Below are positions 30,703 to 38,603 of a stretch of DNA of 38,603 nt, in pieces (positions within the stretch are counted from its first letter, which is position 1; every line of letters begins with the position of its first letter). The translations under genes and the position numbers were made by a program. This DNA is from Chara braunii (lineage: Eukaryota > Streptophyta > Charophyceae > Charales > Characeae): the NCBI GenBank assembly GCA_003427395.1, contig BFEA01000179.1, positions 1,247,040 to 1,285,642 of the forward strand, given 5' to 3'. The notes under the pieces were generated by a model, which did not search any database, was not told the DNA's origin, and worked only from the letters and a program-made list of their open reading frames with translations.

Positions 30703-31680
30703 TCTGACGGGCAAAGTCAAGAAAGTTCGCCTATATCACGAGTCAGGGGTAGATAATTCCTTAGCACATTGCTGCCTCGGCGCTCCTGCTTTCGCTAGAT
30801 TGGTGCGAAAGGAGCAACTCGAAGAGCATGTGTTTGTCGCCTATGTTAGGCCCATTACAGATACTCCAAAGGAGGAAAAGAAAATTCATCCCACTATTGC
30901 CAGTCTGTTGGAGGAATATAAAGATTTATCTGAGTCACCCTCAGGAGTAGTACCTAGACCTATCCAGCATCGTATAGAGATAGAACTTGGAGGTAGAACG
31001 CCTAAGGGGGCAATCTACAAACTGTCCCCCAAAGAGATAGAAGAGCTTCGCAAGCAACTAAACGAGCTCTTGGAGAAAGGATGGATAAGGCTTAGTTCAT
31101 CTCCTTTTGGCGCACCTGTTTTATTTGTCCCAAAGAAAGAGGGAGACTTACGAATGTGCATAGACTACAGGGGCCTGAACACCATAACTATAAAGAACAC
31201 AAAACCGCTCTCCCGTATAGATGATCTTCTAGACCGGTGCAGGGTTGCAAGTACTTCTCAAAGATAGATATGAAGTCAGGCTATCATCAGATAGCAGTGC
31301 ACCCTGATTATCAACACAAGACGGCAGTCCGAACAAGATACGGGCATTATGAGTTCATAATGATGCCCTTTGGACTTACTAATGCACCAGCCACATTTCA
31401 ACATTGTATGAATGATTTATTTAGGTCGTGGCTAGATAGATTCATAGTAGTCTACTTAGATGATATCTTAGTATTCAGCAAGATCCTCGAGGAACATGAG
31501 GGCCATCTGAGGCAAATCTTAGAAAAGTTACGAGAAGCTAACTTCAAGATCAAAGCAAAGAAGTGTGAATGGGCAAAGACAAAAGTCCTTTACTTGCGTC
31601 AGGTGTTGGATGGAGTCGGTATCCGACCTGAGGACAATAAGATGGCATCGATTCGAGATTGGTGAACTCCTTGCACACTA
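30703..31680 (+). pseudogene. pol: Reverse transcriptase of element B, frameshifted, catalytic motif kept
   Basis: The fingers region runs through [40 protein letters not shown] and [15 protein letters not shown] to about 31235. A frame change there leads to [33 protein letters not shown] and the catalytic VVYLDDILVFSK (YLDD codons 31453-31464). It then continues through the thumb to a TGA near 31664. All seven RT blocks are recognisable. It copies element RNA into DNA. This copy is inactive because of the frameshift and later stops. Confidence 0.92.
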
Positions 31681-32400
31681 ACAGAGTTGCAATCGTTTTT
31701 AGGATTGGCTAACTACTAAAGGAAGTTCGTCAGGAACGTCTCGACCATTGTTGCTCCCCTTTGTAGACTGCTAAAGAAAAAGGCTACCTGGAAGTGGGAC
31801 TAGGATTGTACCTCGGCCTTGAAGAAATTGACGAAGGCCTTGATAGAGAACCCTATCCTCAAAGTTGTCGACCCATCACTGCCATTTGTCGTCACTACAT
31901 ATGCTAGTCAATATGGCATAGGCGCGGTTCTACAGCAAGACGACGACAATTGCTACAGGCCCGTAGAGTTCATGTCAGCCAAGTTGAGTTCAGAAAAGGT
32001 GACATCATCGATATTTGAAAGGGAACTCTACGTTCTCAGGCAGGCCCTGGATGATTGGAGGCACTACCTGCTTGGGAAGCACTTCAAAGAATATTAAGAC
32101 CACGAGACGTTAAGGTGGTTGAAGACACAAGCCAAGATGACGCCCAAATTTACTAGGTGGGCTGTTGAGATAGATCAATTTGACTTCCATCTTAAGCTAG
32201 TTAAAGGTAAGTACAACATGGTAGTCGATGCTCTGAGTAGAAGGGCAGATTACTTTGGCGCGATAGTACACTATCTCGACATAGGGGCAGATCTGCAACA
32301 GAGGATAAGAGATGCATATTCTCAGGATCCGATTTATAGCGAACTGTTGAGACAAGTAAAAGAAACCCCAAATAGTGAGCCACACTATTGAACCACAAAC
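31681..32400 (+). pseudogene. pol: RT connection and RNase H of element B, first catalytic Asp replaced by Tyr
   Basis: The connection (LTELQSFLGLANY, then stop, RKFVRNVSTIVAPLCRLL) leads to RNase H. In TTYASQYGIGAVLQQ the codon TAT at 31900-31902 stands where Asp is the rule (TDAS). The Glu helix FERELYVLRQALDDWRHYL and the tail FHLKLVKGKYNMVVDALSRR (about 32187-32242) are intact. Stops occur near 31717, 31801, 32095 and 32388. With the Asp lost, hybrid RNA cleavage would be abolished even without the stops. Confidence 0.88.
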
Positions 32401-33464
32401 AGGCTACTGTTTAAGAAGACCAATGTCGTTGACAAACTTTGCATCCCCAATAACGAGGAGATTCGTAGCTTGATCTTACGGGAGTGACATGATACAGAAG
32501 GACACTTTGGTTGGCAAAAGACTTTAACCAAACTTGTGATGTCGTACACATGGCCCGACATGAAGGCGGACTATATAGAATACGTACGCAGTTGTAAAGT
32601 CTGCCAGCGCAACAAGACAACGACTCGAGCACCATTATGCCTTCTCAGACCGTTGCCTATTTCTTCAGGACCCGGAGAGTCAGTTTCCATTGACTTTATG
32701 GACACTGGAGTCTGGAGTAGGCACGGTAAAAGCCAAGTAATGGTCATAGTAGATCGATTTAGTAAGTATGCAGTCTTCGTACCTTTGCCTTCAGAGGCAC
32801 GCACAAACTTAGTGACAAAAAAATTCTTCGATTTTTGGTAAGCGAACACGGTATACCGCTGTCCATAGTTAGCGATAGAGACACGCGGTTTACTAGTCAG
32901 AACTGGCAGGATCTTATGAAAAAATACGGCTCTAAGTTGTTGATGTCGTCAGACCGTCATCCAAAGACAAACGGTTAGACAGAGCAAATGAATAAGATCT
33001 TGCAGCAACTACTCAGAATGTACATCAGACCAGATAAAGTGAACTGGGATGAGATGCTCCCAAAGGTAGCTGGCGCATATAACAATAGTGTGCACCTAGC
33101 TACTTGTCGAACTCCAAATGAACTGCGCAAAACCTTTAGACCACGTAGACCGTTTGAAGGACTGAACCGGGATCAGATTCAAAGGTTACCCCCCGGCACA
33201 AGAGAGTTCGCTTTGCAACACGAGAAGGAAGTTGCCAGAGTTGTCGAAAACCTTAGGAAAGCCCAACTCCGCATGATTGAGCAAGCAAACAAGCATCGCC
33301 GACCTTCGCAGTTTCAGGTAGGCAACTTAGTGGAGAAGATCTCTCAGAAGCTCTTACTTGCATATAGAGGACCGTGGCCTGTCCTAGAAATCAAAGGAGA
33401 GGACAAAATGTCATACACAATAGTGATACCGCCTGCCCCTCCATACGTACCCAGTCTTCCATGA
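32401..33464 (+). pseudogene. pol: Integrase of element B, frameshifted, D,D-x35-E visible
   Basis: The zinc region HDTEGHFGWQKT and CKVCQRNK lies near 32490-32610, with TGA just before the first His. The core Asp is in SIDFMDTGVW (32692-32694). After a frameshift near 32835 come SIVSDRDTRFTS (Asp 32874-32876) and NG-stop-TEQMNK (Glu 32982-32984), 36 codons apart. A TAG sits two codons before the Glu, most simply from CAG. The C-terminal part contains RRPSQFQVGNLVEKISQKLL and the barrel YRGPWPVLEI. It would join cDNA ends to target DNA. Confidence 0.9.
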
Positions 33465-33747
33465 GTCCAAGTTGTTGCCATGCACCACCAGTGAGCAGTT
33501 TCCGTCACGGAGGTCTATGATTCTGCCAGACATGGATGGCGCATACAATATAGATCACATAGTGGAAGAGGACGTTTTCAGAACCGGAGGTCGGGGTCGT
33601 CCCCAGAATCAGTACAAGATTAGGTTTGCCTATTAGGAACCTGAGGACGACAGATGGTTTACACGAACCGAGCTTCTAGAAACCGCTCCCGATATAGTAC
33701 ATGCCTATGAAAGAACAAGGAAAGGTAAAGGTGCTGTCTTGAGTTAG
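33465..33747 (+). pseudogene. pol: Chromodomain at the C-terminus of element B pol
   Basis: After a frame change near 33440, a linker (FHESKLLPCTTSEQFPS) leads to AYNIDHIVEEDVFRTGGRG, then QYKIRFAY, a TAG, EPEDDRWFTRTELLETAPDI and VHAYERTRKGKG, with a stop at 33745-33747. The order matches a chromodomain: an N-terminal aromatic before I-x-x-I-V, the Y-K-I-R-F strand, W in the third strand, and a helix with A-P-D-I-V. The canonical W-K-G-Y is F-A-Y here. Chromodomains of these elements bias integration toward modified chromatin. Confidence 0.78.
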
Positions 33748-33772
33748 CGATTTCTCGGAGGACCTCGAATTT

Positions 33773-33785
33773 AGGATGGCAGGAG
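33773..33785 (+). promoter_or_regulatory. Polypurine tract of element B
   Basis: AGGATGGCAGGAG directly precedes the TG of the 3' LTR. Two pyrimidines interrupt it. Position rather than purity supports the call. Confidence 0.6.
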
Positions 33786-34794
33786 TGAAACCATTTCACC
33801 CAGTTATCCGACAGATGCAGACATCAGGACTCAATCCCTAGACCTACCCGTTAACCTTGTACATTGACCTCGTGGTCCTCTGTGAGATTTAAACCCACGA
33901 CCTGTCCCAAGACCCTTAGCTTAGTTAGTTTGACTGTTAGTTAGTCCTTAGGTCTTGACTCGTAGACCTTCGTACTAGCAGTCTAGCCTCTTACTGTTAG
34001 GTCTAGCCTAGGTACTTCTTGAAGTCTCTGATTCTTCAGTAGTGCAAGGGTCAGTCCGTAGGTAGTCTTAGCCGTTAGTGAGGGGTCAGTCAGTAGATTC
34101 TAGAAAGTCGTAGGTCTAGCCCACCGCGTCAGAGTCAACAAGGAGACCAGGCCACCACGTCCAGTCAGCAAGTACCAGGGGAGTTCCAAGCAGTTTGGAA
34201 CTTTAGGCCCACGTGTTTTAGGCCACCCAATCCCACGCGTTTTGGTCGAGGCTGGGGCAGTCCAGAACACCAATGACACGGTATGAATAGAGGAGAAGCG
34301 TGCAGCCATTCATTCATTCGCCTGTGAGCCATGCGGAAGCGCTGCTGGAGCGACTTGTGCTGTGGAGGTCTGCGGGTGCCCGAAGTTGAAGTGGCCATAG
34401 CTAAGAGGAGGAAAATGACGGTGGCCATAGTTGAGAGGAGGAAGACGACGGTGGCCATAGCTGCCAACCTGCTGACGTCATCAAAGTGTACAGAGTGTGT
34501 GTGTGTGTATTGCGTGGATATTCAAGGTGGATCTTCGTGTGTGTATGCGTGAGTGAGAATGAGGTTGATGATGTAGACAGTGTTCGGCTGGGACTTCAGA
34601 CAGTGTTCGACGGCCATAGCCAAAATTGTAACAATTGACTTGAGCTGAGTTTCTAGCCAGAGGCCGTATCTCTGAGTGTTCTGTGTGAGTGCTTGTCGCC
34701 AGTGCAATTTCATTGCTGATTTTGAGTTGGTGGAAGTTGGTTCTCCATCAGCACATACGTGTATGCAAGCAAGATTGAGTCAAGTTTGATTACA
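33786..34794 (+). repeat. 3' LTR of element B
   Basis: It begins TGAAACCATTTCACCC and ends TTTGATTACA. Compared with the 5' LTR it has an extra block (GACGGTGGCCATAGTTGAGAGGAGGAA type, about 34418-34460), an extra GTTAGTTAGT stretch near 33930, and many transitions. Confidence 0.95.
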
Positions 34795-34976
34795 TGCTAC
34801 ATGGGTTGGACTGTACCATTGGACCAGGTGGCACCATGCAGGGCAGGCTACGTACGCTATGTGGACTAGATGGTACTAACACCAGAGTTGCACAAGCCGA
34901 CAGTCAGGCCGGCACCTACCGGTCGCCAGTCGTCAGCAGACTCAGCGCCCTGCAAAAAAAAAAAAAAAAAAAAAAA
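34795..34976. other. Short spacer ending in a 23-base poly(A)
   Basis: About 160 bp of unassigned sequence is followed by A23 at 34954-34976. The tail could mark the end of a retroposed sequence (SINE or processed copy). No internal promoter boxes were recognised. Confidence 0.45.
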
Positions 34977-34992
34977 TCTTGTTTTTGGGGGA

Positions 34993-35175
34993 GTCCATGA
35001 CCCCCAATATCCCCACCAACACCCCCAAACAACCCCCCCAACACCTCCATACACCCCCCCCAATGCCCCTAAGTCGTTCCCCAACGACCTCATACAACCC
35101 CCCAAAATACCCACTATACCACCCTATACCCCCTCATAACCCCCTTATACCCCCCCATATCCCCGCTATACCCCC
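34993..35175. repeat. C-rich degenerate minisatellite (ATACCCCC-type)
   Basis: Runs of four to eight C occur every 9-13 bp, separated by AATAT, ACACCT, TATA and CATA words. Examples are CCTATACCCCCTCATAACCC and TATACCCCCCCATATCCCCG. The complementary strand has many G-runs able to form quadruplexes. The array stops exactly at the adapter. Confidence 0.85.
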
Positions 35176-35213
35176 CTGTCTCTTATACACATCTAGATGT
35201 GTATAAGAGACAG
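35176..35213. other. Nextera/Tn5 mate-pair junction adapter (sequencing artefact)
   Basis: CTGTCTCTTATACACATCT (35176-35194) is followed directly by its exact reverse complement (35195-35213). These are two back-to-back 19-bp Tn5 mosaic ends, precisely the circularisation junction of Nextera mate-pair libraries. All 38 bases match. It is not genomic. Sequence left and right of it comes from the two ends of a circularised fragment, or from an unrelated join. Confidence 0.98.
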
Positions 35214-36509
35214 GCGCAGTACAGCCCCATAGTCAGATTAAAAAAAAACAATTAGTGGATGGTTGTTTACTGACTGGTCGGCTCTACCGGTGTAGGGCCT
35301 AAACCCGTTAGACTTTCGAGCCTGTGTCAACCCCGCTGCGGGTCCCAGTTGGCTCGGCCCGCCCACGCTCACGCTCAGGGCGCGGGCCATTCGTCACGGG
35401 GCCACCCCCACCTAGTGCTTTGAGATGGATGGCGGTGGGCCATTGAGCGGGAGAGCTTTGACATTGGGGATGTAGCTCAGCCCTCACACCGGGTGGTAGC
35501 CTCACTTAATCACTCCGCAAGCGCAAGCTTTCTGATTCTTGGTTATGTTCTCAGGCAAGTGCTCCTTTCAATACTCAAGCAGTCTAGGGGGGGGTTCATT
35601 GAGAAATTTTCTTCTTTTGTGCGTAGGCTAAGCGTCATCCTTAGGCCACACACCTTTTCCCTAAAGCAACAGTCTTGTGGCATCATCGGGGCGCAGCGGT
35701 GCCTTCTTCCCCCTCCGCCCCTATGCATTTCGTGTTCCGCACATTCCATCTGTTGCCATTGGCGCATGCCCCTTGGTCTATTCGGGGCCTTCTTACGCAG
35801 GCAAAGGCTACATCATGCTTCAATCAATCAAGACTTTGTTCGTTGTCCAATCCACACACAAGGCTGCATTCTTCAAGGCCCATTCACTGATGGAGTTTAC
35901 ACTAAGGCCCATAGCCTTTTTGCTCATCCATCTCTCTCCCCTTTGCTGGCATCTCCCCGACCCAATCCTGCTCAAGTTATCCCAAGCTACTCACCTACAC
36001 AACCAATCACAAGTACAAAAGCCAAGGCCAATACATTCCCCCATTGGGGTCAACACATAGCCCTTCCCACACGCATATCTTTCTTCCCTTGCCCTTGACT
36101 TATTTCCCATTCCCTTTCTTCTCATGGTCAGACATGCCATCCTCTTCTCATAGTCATGCAGTCCGGGGGTCTGGTTGGGTCAACTGACCTTGCTTTCTAG
36201 TCCCTTTTCCGACTTGTCTCCTTCCAATTTCTCAAGTGTCTTTTCCTTTCCTTCTTGGCGGCACAAGGGACCGGCTGCCCTTCCCCTGCCCACTTTCTCC
36301 ACCAAGTGAGGACAGATTCCTTTCACTGTTCGTTCCCTGGCAATGTAACAAGTGAGAGGGGAAGGGTTAGTTACATGTCAAGAGGCGAGAGGAGGGGAGG
36401 GGTAGGTAAGGTCAAGGTTTTAGAACGTGGGAGGAGTGACGGCAAGGCGGTGGTGATGGAAGATGAAGAGAGAAAAAGAGAGGAGAGGAGGAGAAAGAGG
36501 ATAGGGAAG

Positions 36510-36513
<4 letters not shown>
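35214..36513. other. Non-coding stretch right of the adapter
   Basis: No gene is supported. The 35493-36098 ORF starts at a common codon in low-information sequence and shows no domain. A GC-rich block at 35320-35460 and the tRNA-Ala-like 15-mer at 35466 are the only features. From about 36330 the plus strand becomes GA-rich. Confidence 0.45.
35466..35480 (+). other. tRNA-Ala-like 5' end / A-box-like word
   Basis: GGGGATGTAGCTCAG equals the first 15 bases of a common plant-type tRNA-Ala and includes an A-box core. GGTGGTAGC follows after an extra dozen bases. No anticodon arm or B box fits downstream, so at most it is a remnant of a tRNA-derived element. Confidence 0.35.

Positions 36514-36581
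<68 letters not shown>
36514..36581. repeat. (GA)n microsatellite, about 34 units
   Basis: An uninterrupted GA run embedded in a wider purine-rich region. It encodes only Arg-Glu or Ser-Leu repeats. Confidence 0.97.
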
Positions 36582-36584
<3 letters not shown>

Positions 36585-36720
36585 GAAAGACTTCCTATGC
36601 CTAATCAAACTTATCCCCCACTTGTCCTACTGTCCTACCTAAGGTTCCCTCTCTACATCTTGCCCTCTTTGTGTTCCCTTTGGCCACAACCTTTGGTTGG
36701 TGAAAGAGATGAAGTAGAAG

Positions 36721-37310
36721 GGGGGTTGTGAGGCAGTTGGGTATGGAGGATAGTTGAAGAAGATGGGGAAGAAGGGTGGTGTAAGGTGGTTGGCTATGGT
36801 GGATGGGAGAAGAAGATAGGGGAAGGGGAAGGTGTAAGGTGGTTGGCTATGGTAGATGGGTGAAGAAGGTGGGGGAGGAGGAAGGTGAGGTGGTTGGCTA
36901 CGATGGATGGGTGAAGAAGATGCAGGGAGAGGGTGCGAGGCGGTTGGCTATGGAGGATAGGTGAAGAAGATAAAGGTGGTGTGAGGCGGTCGGCCATGAA
37001 GGATGGGTGAACAAGATAGAGGAAGAAGAAGGTGTGCGGTGGTCGGCTATGGAGGAGGGGTGAAGAAGACGGAGGGGGAAGAAGGTGTGCGGTGGCTGGC
37101 TATGGTGGATGGGTGAAGAAGATGGAGGAGGGAGGTGGTGCGAGGTGGTTGGCTATGGAGGATGGGTGAAGAAGATGGAGAAAGAAGAAGGTGTGCGGTG
37201 GCTGGCTACGGTGGATGGGTGAAGAAGATGGAGGAGGGAGGTGGTGTGAGGAGGCTGGCTATGGGTGAAGAAGGTGGAGGAGGAGGAAGATGTGTGGTGG
37301 CCGATATCGC
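36721..37310. repeat. Minisatellite of about 54-bp period, about 11 copies
   Basis: GGCTATGG(A/T)GGATGGGTGAAGAAG-type cores occur near 36733, 36792, 36845, 36895, 36945, 36997, 37047, 37099, 37151, 37205 and 37256. They are joined by GA-rich linkers of variable length ending GGTGTG(C/A)GGTGGT. ORFs on either strand are readings of the repeat. Confidence 0.9.
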
Positions 37311-38117
37311 CCTCCCCATTCTAAGTGTCCCGGTTCGTTTCCCCTAAGTTATCCCTAGTCTCGGGCTTAAAAAAAGCTCAGACTTGCAGCAACCAATCCT
37401 ACAACAGATATGCAAAAAAAGCACAGGCTTCCAAAACATACATTTCATAAAAACACCGATTTTGCAGATTTTGCAGATTTTGCAGATCTTGCCTAAGGGG
37501 GGGGGAGGACCGAAAAACACAGGCTTGTGTTTCCTACCCCAAACGACGTCAGAATCACTCTTAACTTGGTGGGCTCTCTTTCTGTACCCTATGGAAGACC
37601 CCCATAAAGTTTGGTTTTATTCCGTCGTTGTTTGCCTTGTCTTGCCTTTTTCGGGCATTGTCCGGGCTCTAAGAGAACAGTTCAGGGAAGTCCATTTTCC
37701 ATTTTTGCAGGAAAATGGACTCAGATGGTCTGCAGATTTTGCAGGCCATCTATCTATGCCTAGAATATGGGGTCTGCGAAGTCACAGTCCTCAGACCCCT
37801 GTTTTGGTGGTGTTGGCCACCGGCGCCCCCGGACCGTACCGGTGCCTTAGCGTTTTCCGGACTGGCCTTGGCTCCGGGAGACCAGCTAACGGTTCTCAGC
37901 AGCAGCAACAGGAGCAGCAGGAGCCTGGCTTGGCCAGTCATCAGCAACAGCAGCAGCAGTTCTCATCCACAGCAACATTATCAGTAGCAACAACAACACC
38001 ACCACCTTCCTACCTACCTTCTCCTTACCGCGCTCGATTAGAGCAGGGGGGGGGGGGTCTTGACAGGTCATGTTCGTGAGACAATTTGATCAGCCTACGA
38101 AGATCCGGACTAACACC
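37311..38117. other. Low-information stretch with TTTTGCAGA and CAG repeats
   Basis: ATTTTGCAG is repeated about 3.5 times at 37459-37493 and recurs singly near 37733. A CAG/CAA-rich zone spans 37897-37985 and a G11 run lies near 38047. The 37384-38079 ORF begins at TTG, encodes a Gln-rich tail, and shows no domain. I do not call it a gene. Confidence 0.45.
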
Positions 38118-38135
38118 TTTTTTTTTTTTTTTTTT
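38118..38135. repeat. Poly(T), 18 bases
   Basis: Uninterrupted T18 directly before the satellite array. Confidence 0.97.
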
Positions 38136-38136
38136 A

Positions 38137-38603
38137 ACACCTAAGTGCAAGAACGGGCAAAGCATGAGTGTGACACAAGCATGTCCCTAGTTAAACAGCC
38201 AACGAGGAATCGGACTATCACCAAGTGCAAGAATGGACAAAGTATGGGTGCGACTAATGAAAACATAAGCATGTGACCGGTCGAATAATCAAGGATGGAT
38301 CGGATTATCACCAAGTGCAAAAATGGACAAAGCATGAGTGTGACTAATGAAAACACAAGTATGTGACTAGTTGAACAGCCAAGGATGAATCAAACTATCA
38401 CCAAGTGCAAGAACGGACAAAGCATGAGTGTGACTAATGAAAACACAAGCATGTGACTAGCTGAACAGCCAAGGTATGAATCGGACTATCACCAAGTGCA
38501 AGAATGGACAAAGCATGAGTGTGACACAAGCATGTGACTAGTTGAACAACCAAGGATGAATCGGACTATCACCAAGTGCAAGAATGGACAAAGCATGAGT
38601 GTG
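38137..38603. repeat. 80/90-bp satellite array, continues beyond the window
   Basis: AAGTGCAAGAA starts at 38143, 38223, 38313, 38403, 38494 and 38574, giving periods of 80, 90, 90, 91 and 80. Units share GACAAAGCATGAGTGTGAC, AAGCATGTGACTAGTTGAAC and AAGGATGAATCGGACTATCA. The 80-bp forms lack a roughly 10-bp TAATGAAAAC-type segment. Confidence 0.95.

Larger units (their letters stand above)
25606..34794 (+). mobile_element. Element B: complete but mutated chromovirus-type Gypsy LTR retrotransposon
   Basis: 9189 bp, starting TGAAAC and ending TTACA, with LTRs of 956 and 1009 bp. The flanking bases TGCT (25602-25605 and 34795-34798) form a 4-bp duplication (ATGCT if the terminal A is shared). 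Internally it has a primer-binding site one base after the LTR, gag, protease, RT, RNase H, integrase, chromodomain and a purine tract. Integrase following RNase H and the C-terminal chromodomain place it with the chromoviruses. At least ten in-frame stops and several frameshifts show it is inactive. Confidence 0.92.

Noticed and set aside
35176-35213. Natural palindrome or transposon end
   Set aside because: All 38 bases equal two joined 19-bp Tn5 mosaic ends as used in Nextera libraries. No transposon surrounds it.
35493-36098. 201-codon open frame on the plus strand
   Set aside because: No recognisable family, and overlapping frames of similar quality exist on the same strand. Nothing supports translation.
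37384-38079. 231-codon open frame on the plus strand with a Gln-rich tail
   Set aside because: It starts at TTG, runs over TTTTGCAGA and CAG repeats, and shows no domain or coding-like pattern. Low complexity explains its length.
38137-38603. CRISPR-like or telomeric array
   Set aside because: Units are continuous tandem copies of 80-91 bp with no spacers and no short telomere motif.

Overview
The window is nuclear eukaryotic DNA made almost entirely of decayed mobile elements, simple repeats and satellite-type arrays. I found no intact host gene, no rRNA and no complete tRNA gene. Green-lineage (plant or streptophyte-alga) origin is inferred. One Ty3/Gypsy-type LTR element has a primer-binding site matching the 3' end of tRNA-Asp, as in plant Athila/Tat elements. 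A second has an initiator-Met-type site and a C-terminal chromodomain. A charophyte such as Chara would fit, but the sequence alone does not prove this.

Element A (position 1 to about 25418, left end outside the window). Two related long terminal repeats frame this block. The 5' copy (1-2518) and the much larger 3' copy (about 20215-25418) share a 65-bp tandem array, a 13-bp inverted repeat and over 2 kb of alignable sequence. Just inside the 5' copy lies a tRNA-Asp-type primer-binding site (2521-2537). The gag-pol region (about 2957-8558) follows: a gag with an Arg/Gly/Gln-rich tail, an aspartic protease split by a 237-bp insertion, a reverse transcriptase whose catalytic palm is deleted, an RNase H, and a nearly intact integrase (D, D-x35-E, one in-frame TGA). 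After an intron-like 245-bp spacer comes a second, unrelated reading-frame cluster (8847-12279). It holds a capsid-like segment, long coiled coils and a perfect CCHC zinc knuckle. From 12.3 to 20.2 kb I see no coding sequence, only AT-rich DNA, hairpins, degenerate repeats and a 766-bp element with CAGGGTTACC terminal inverted repeats (17898-18663).

Element B (25606-34794) is a complete but mutated chromovirus-type LTR retrotransposon. LTRs of 956 and 1009 bp begin TG and end CA and are flanked by a TGCT duplication. The order is primer-binding site, repeat-rich leader, gag with coiled coil and CCHC knuckle, protease, reverse transcriptase (YLDD), RNase H (lead Asp replaced by Tyr), integrase (D, D-x35-E), chromodomain, purine tract and 3' LTR. 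Stops and frameshifts interrupt almost every domain.

The right end (34795-38603) holds a poly(A) tract, a C-rich degenerate ATACCCC-type minisatellite, and a 38-bp perfect copy of the Nextera mate-pair junction adapter (35176-35213). The adapter is a sequencing artefact, so continuity across 35.2 kb cannot be trusted. Beyond it lie a (GA)n tract, a minisatellite with a roughly 54-bp period, and an 80/90-bp satellite array that runs off the window.

The best candidate for something undescribed is the downstream gag-like unit of element A and its splice-like spacer. The most consequential practical observation is the adapter.
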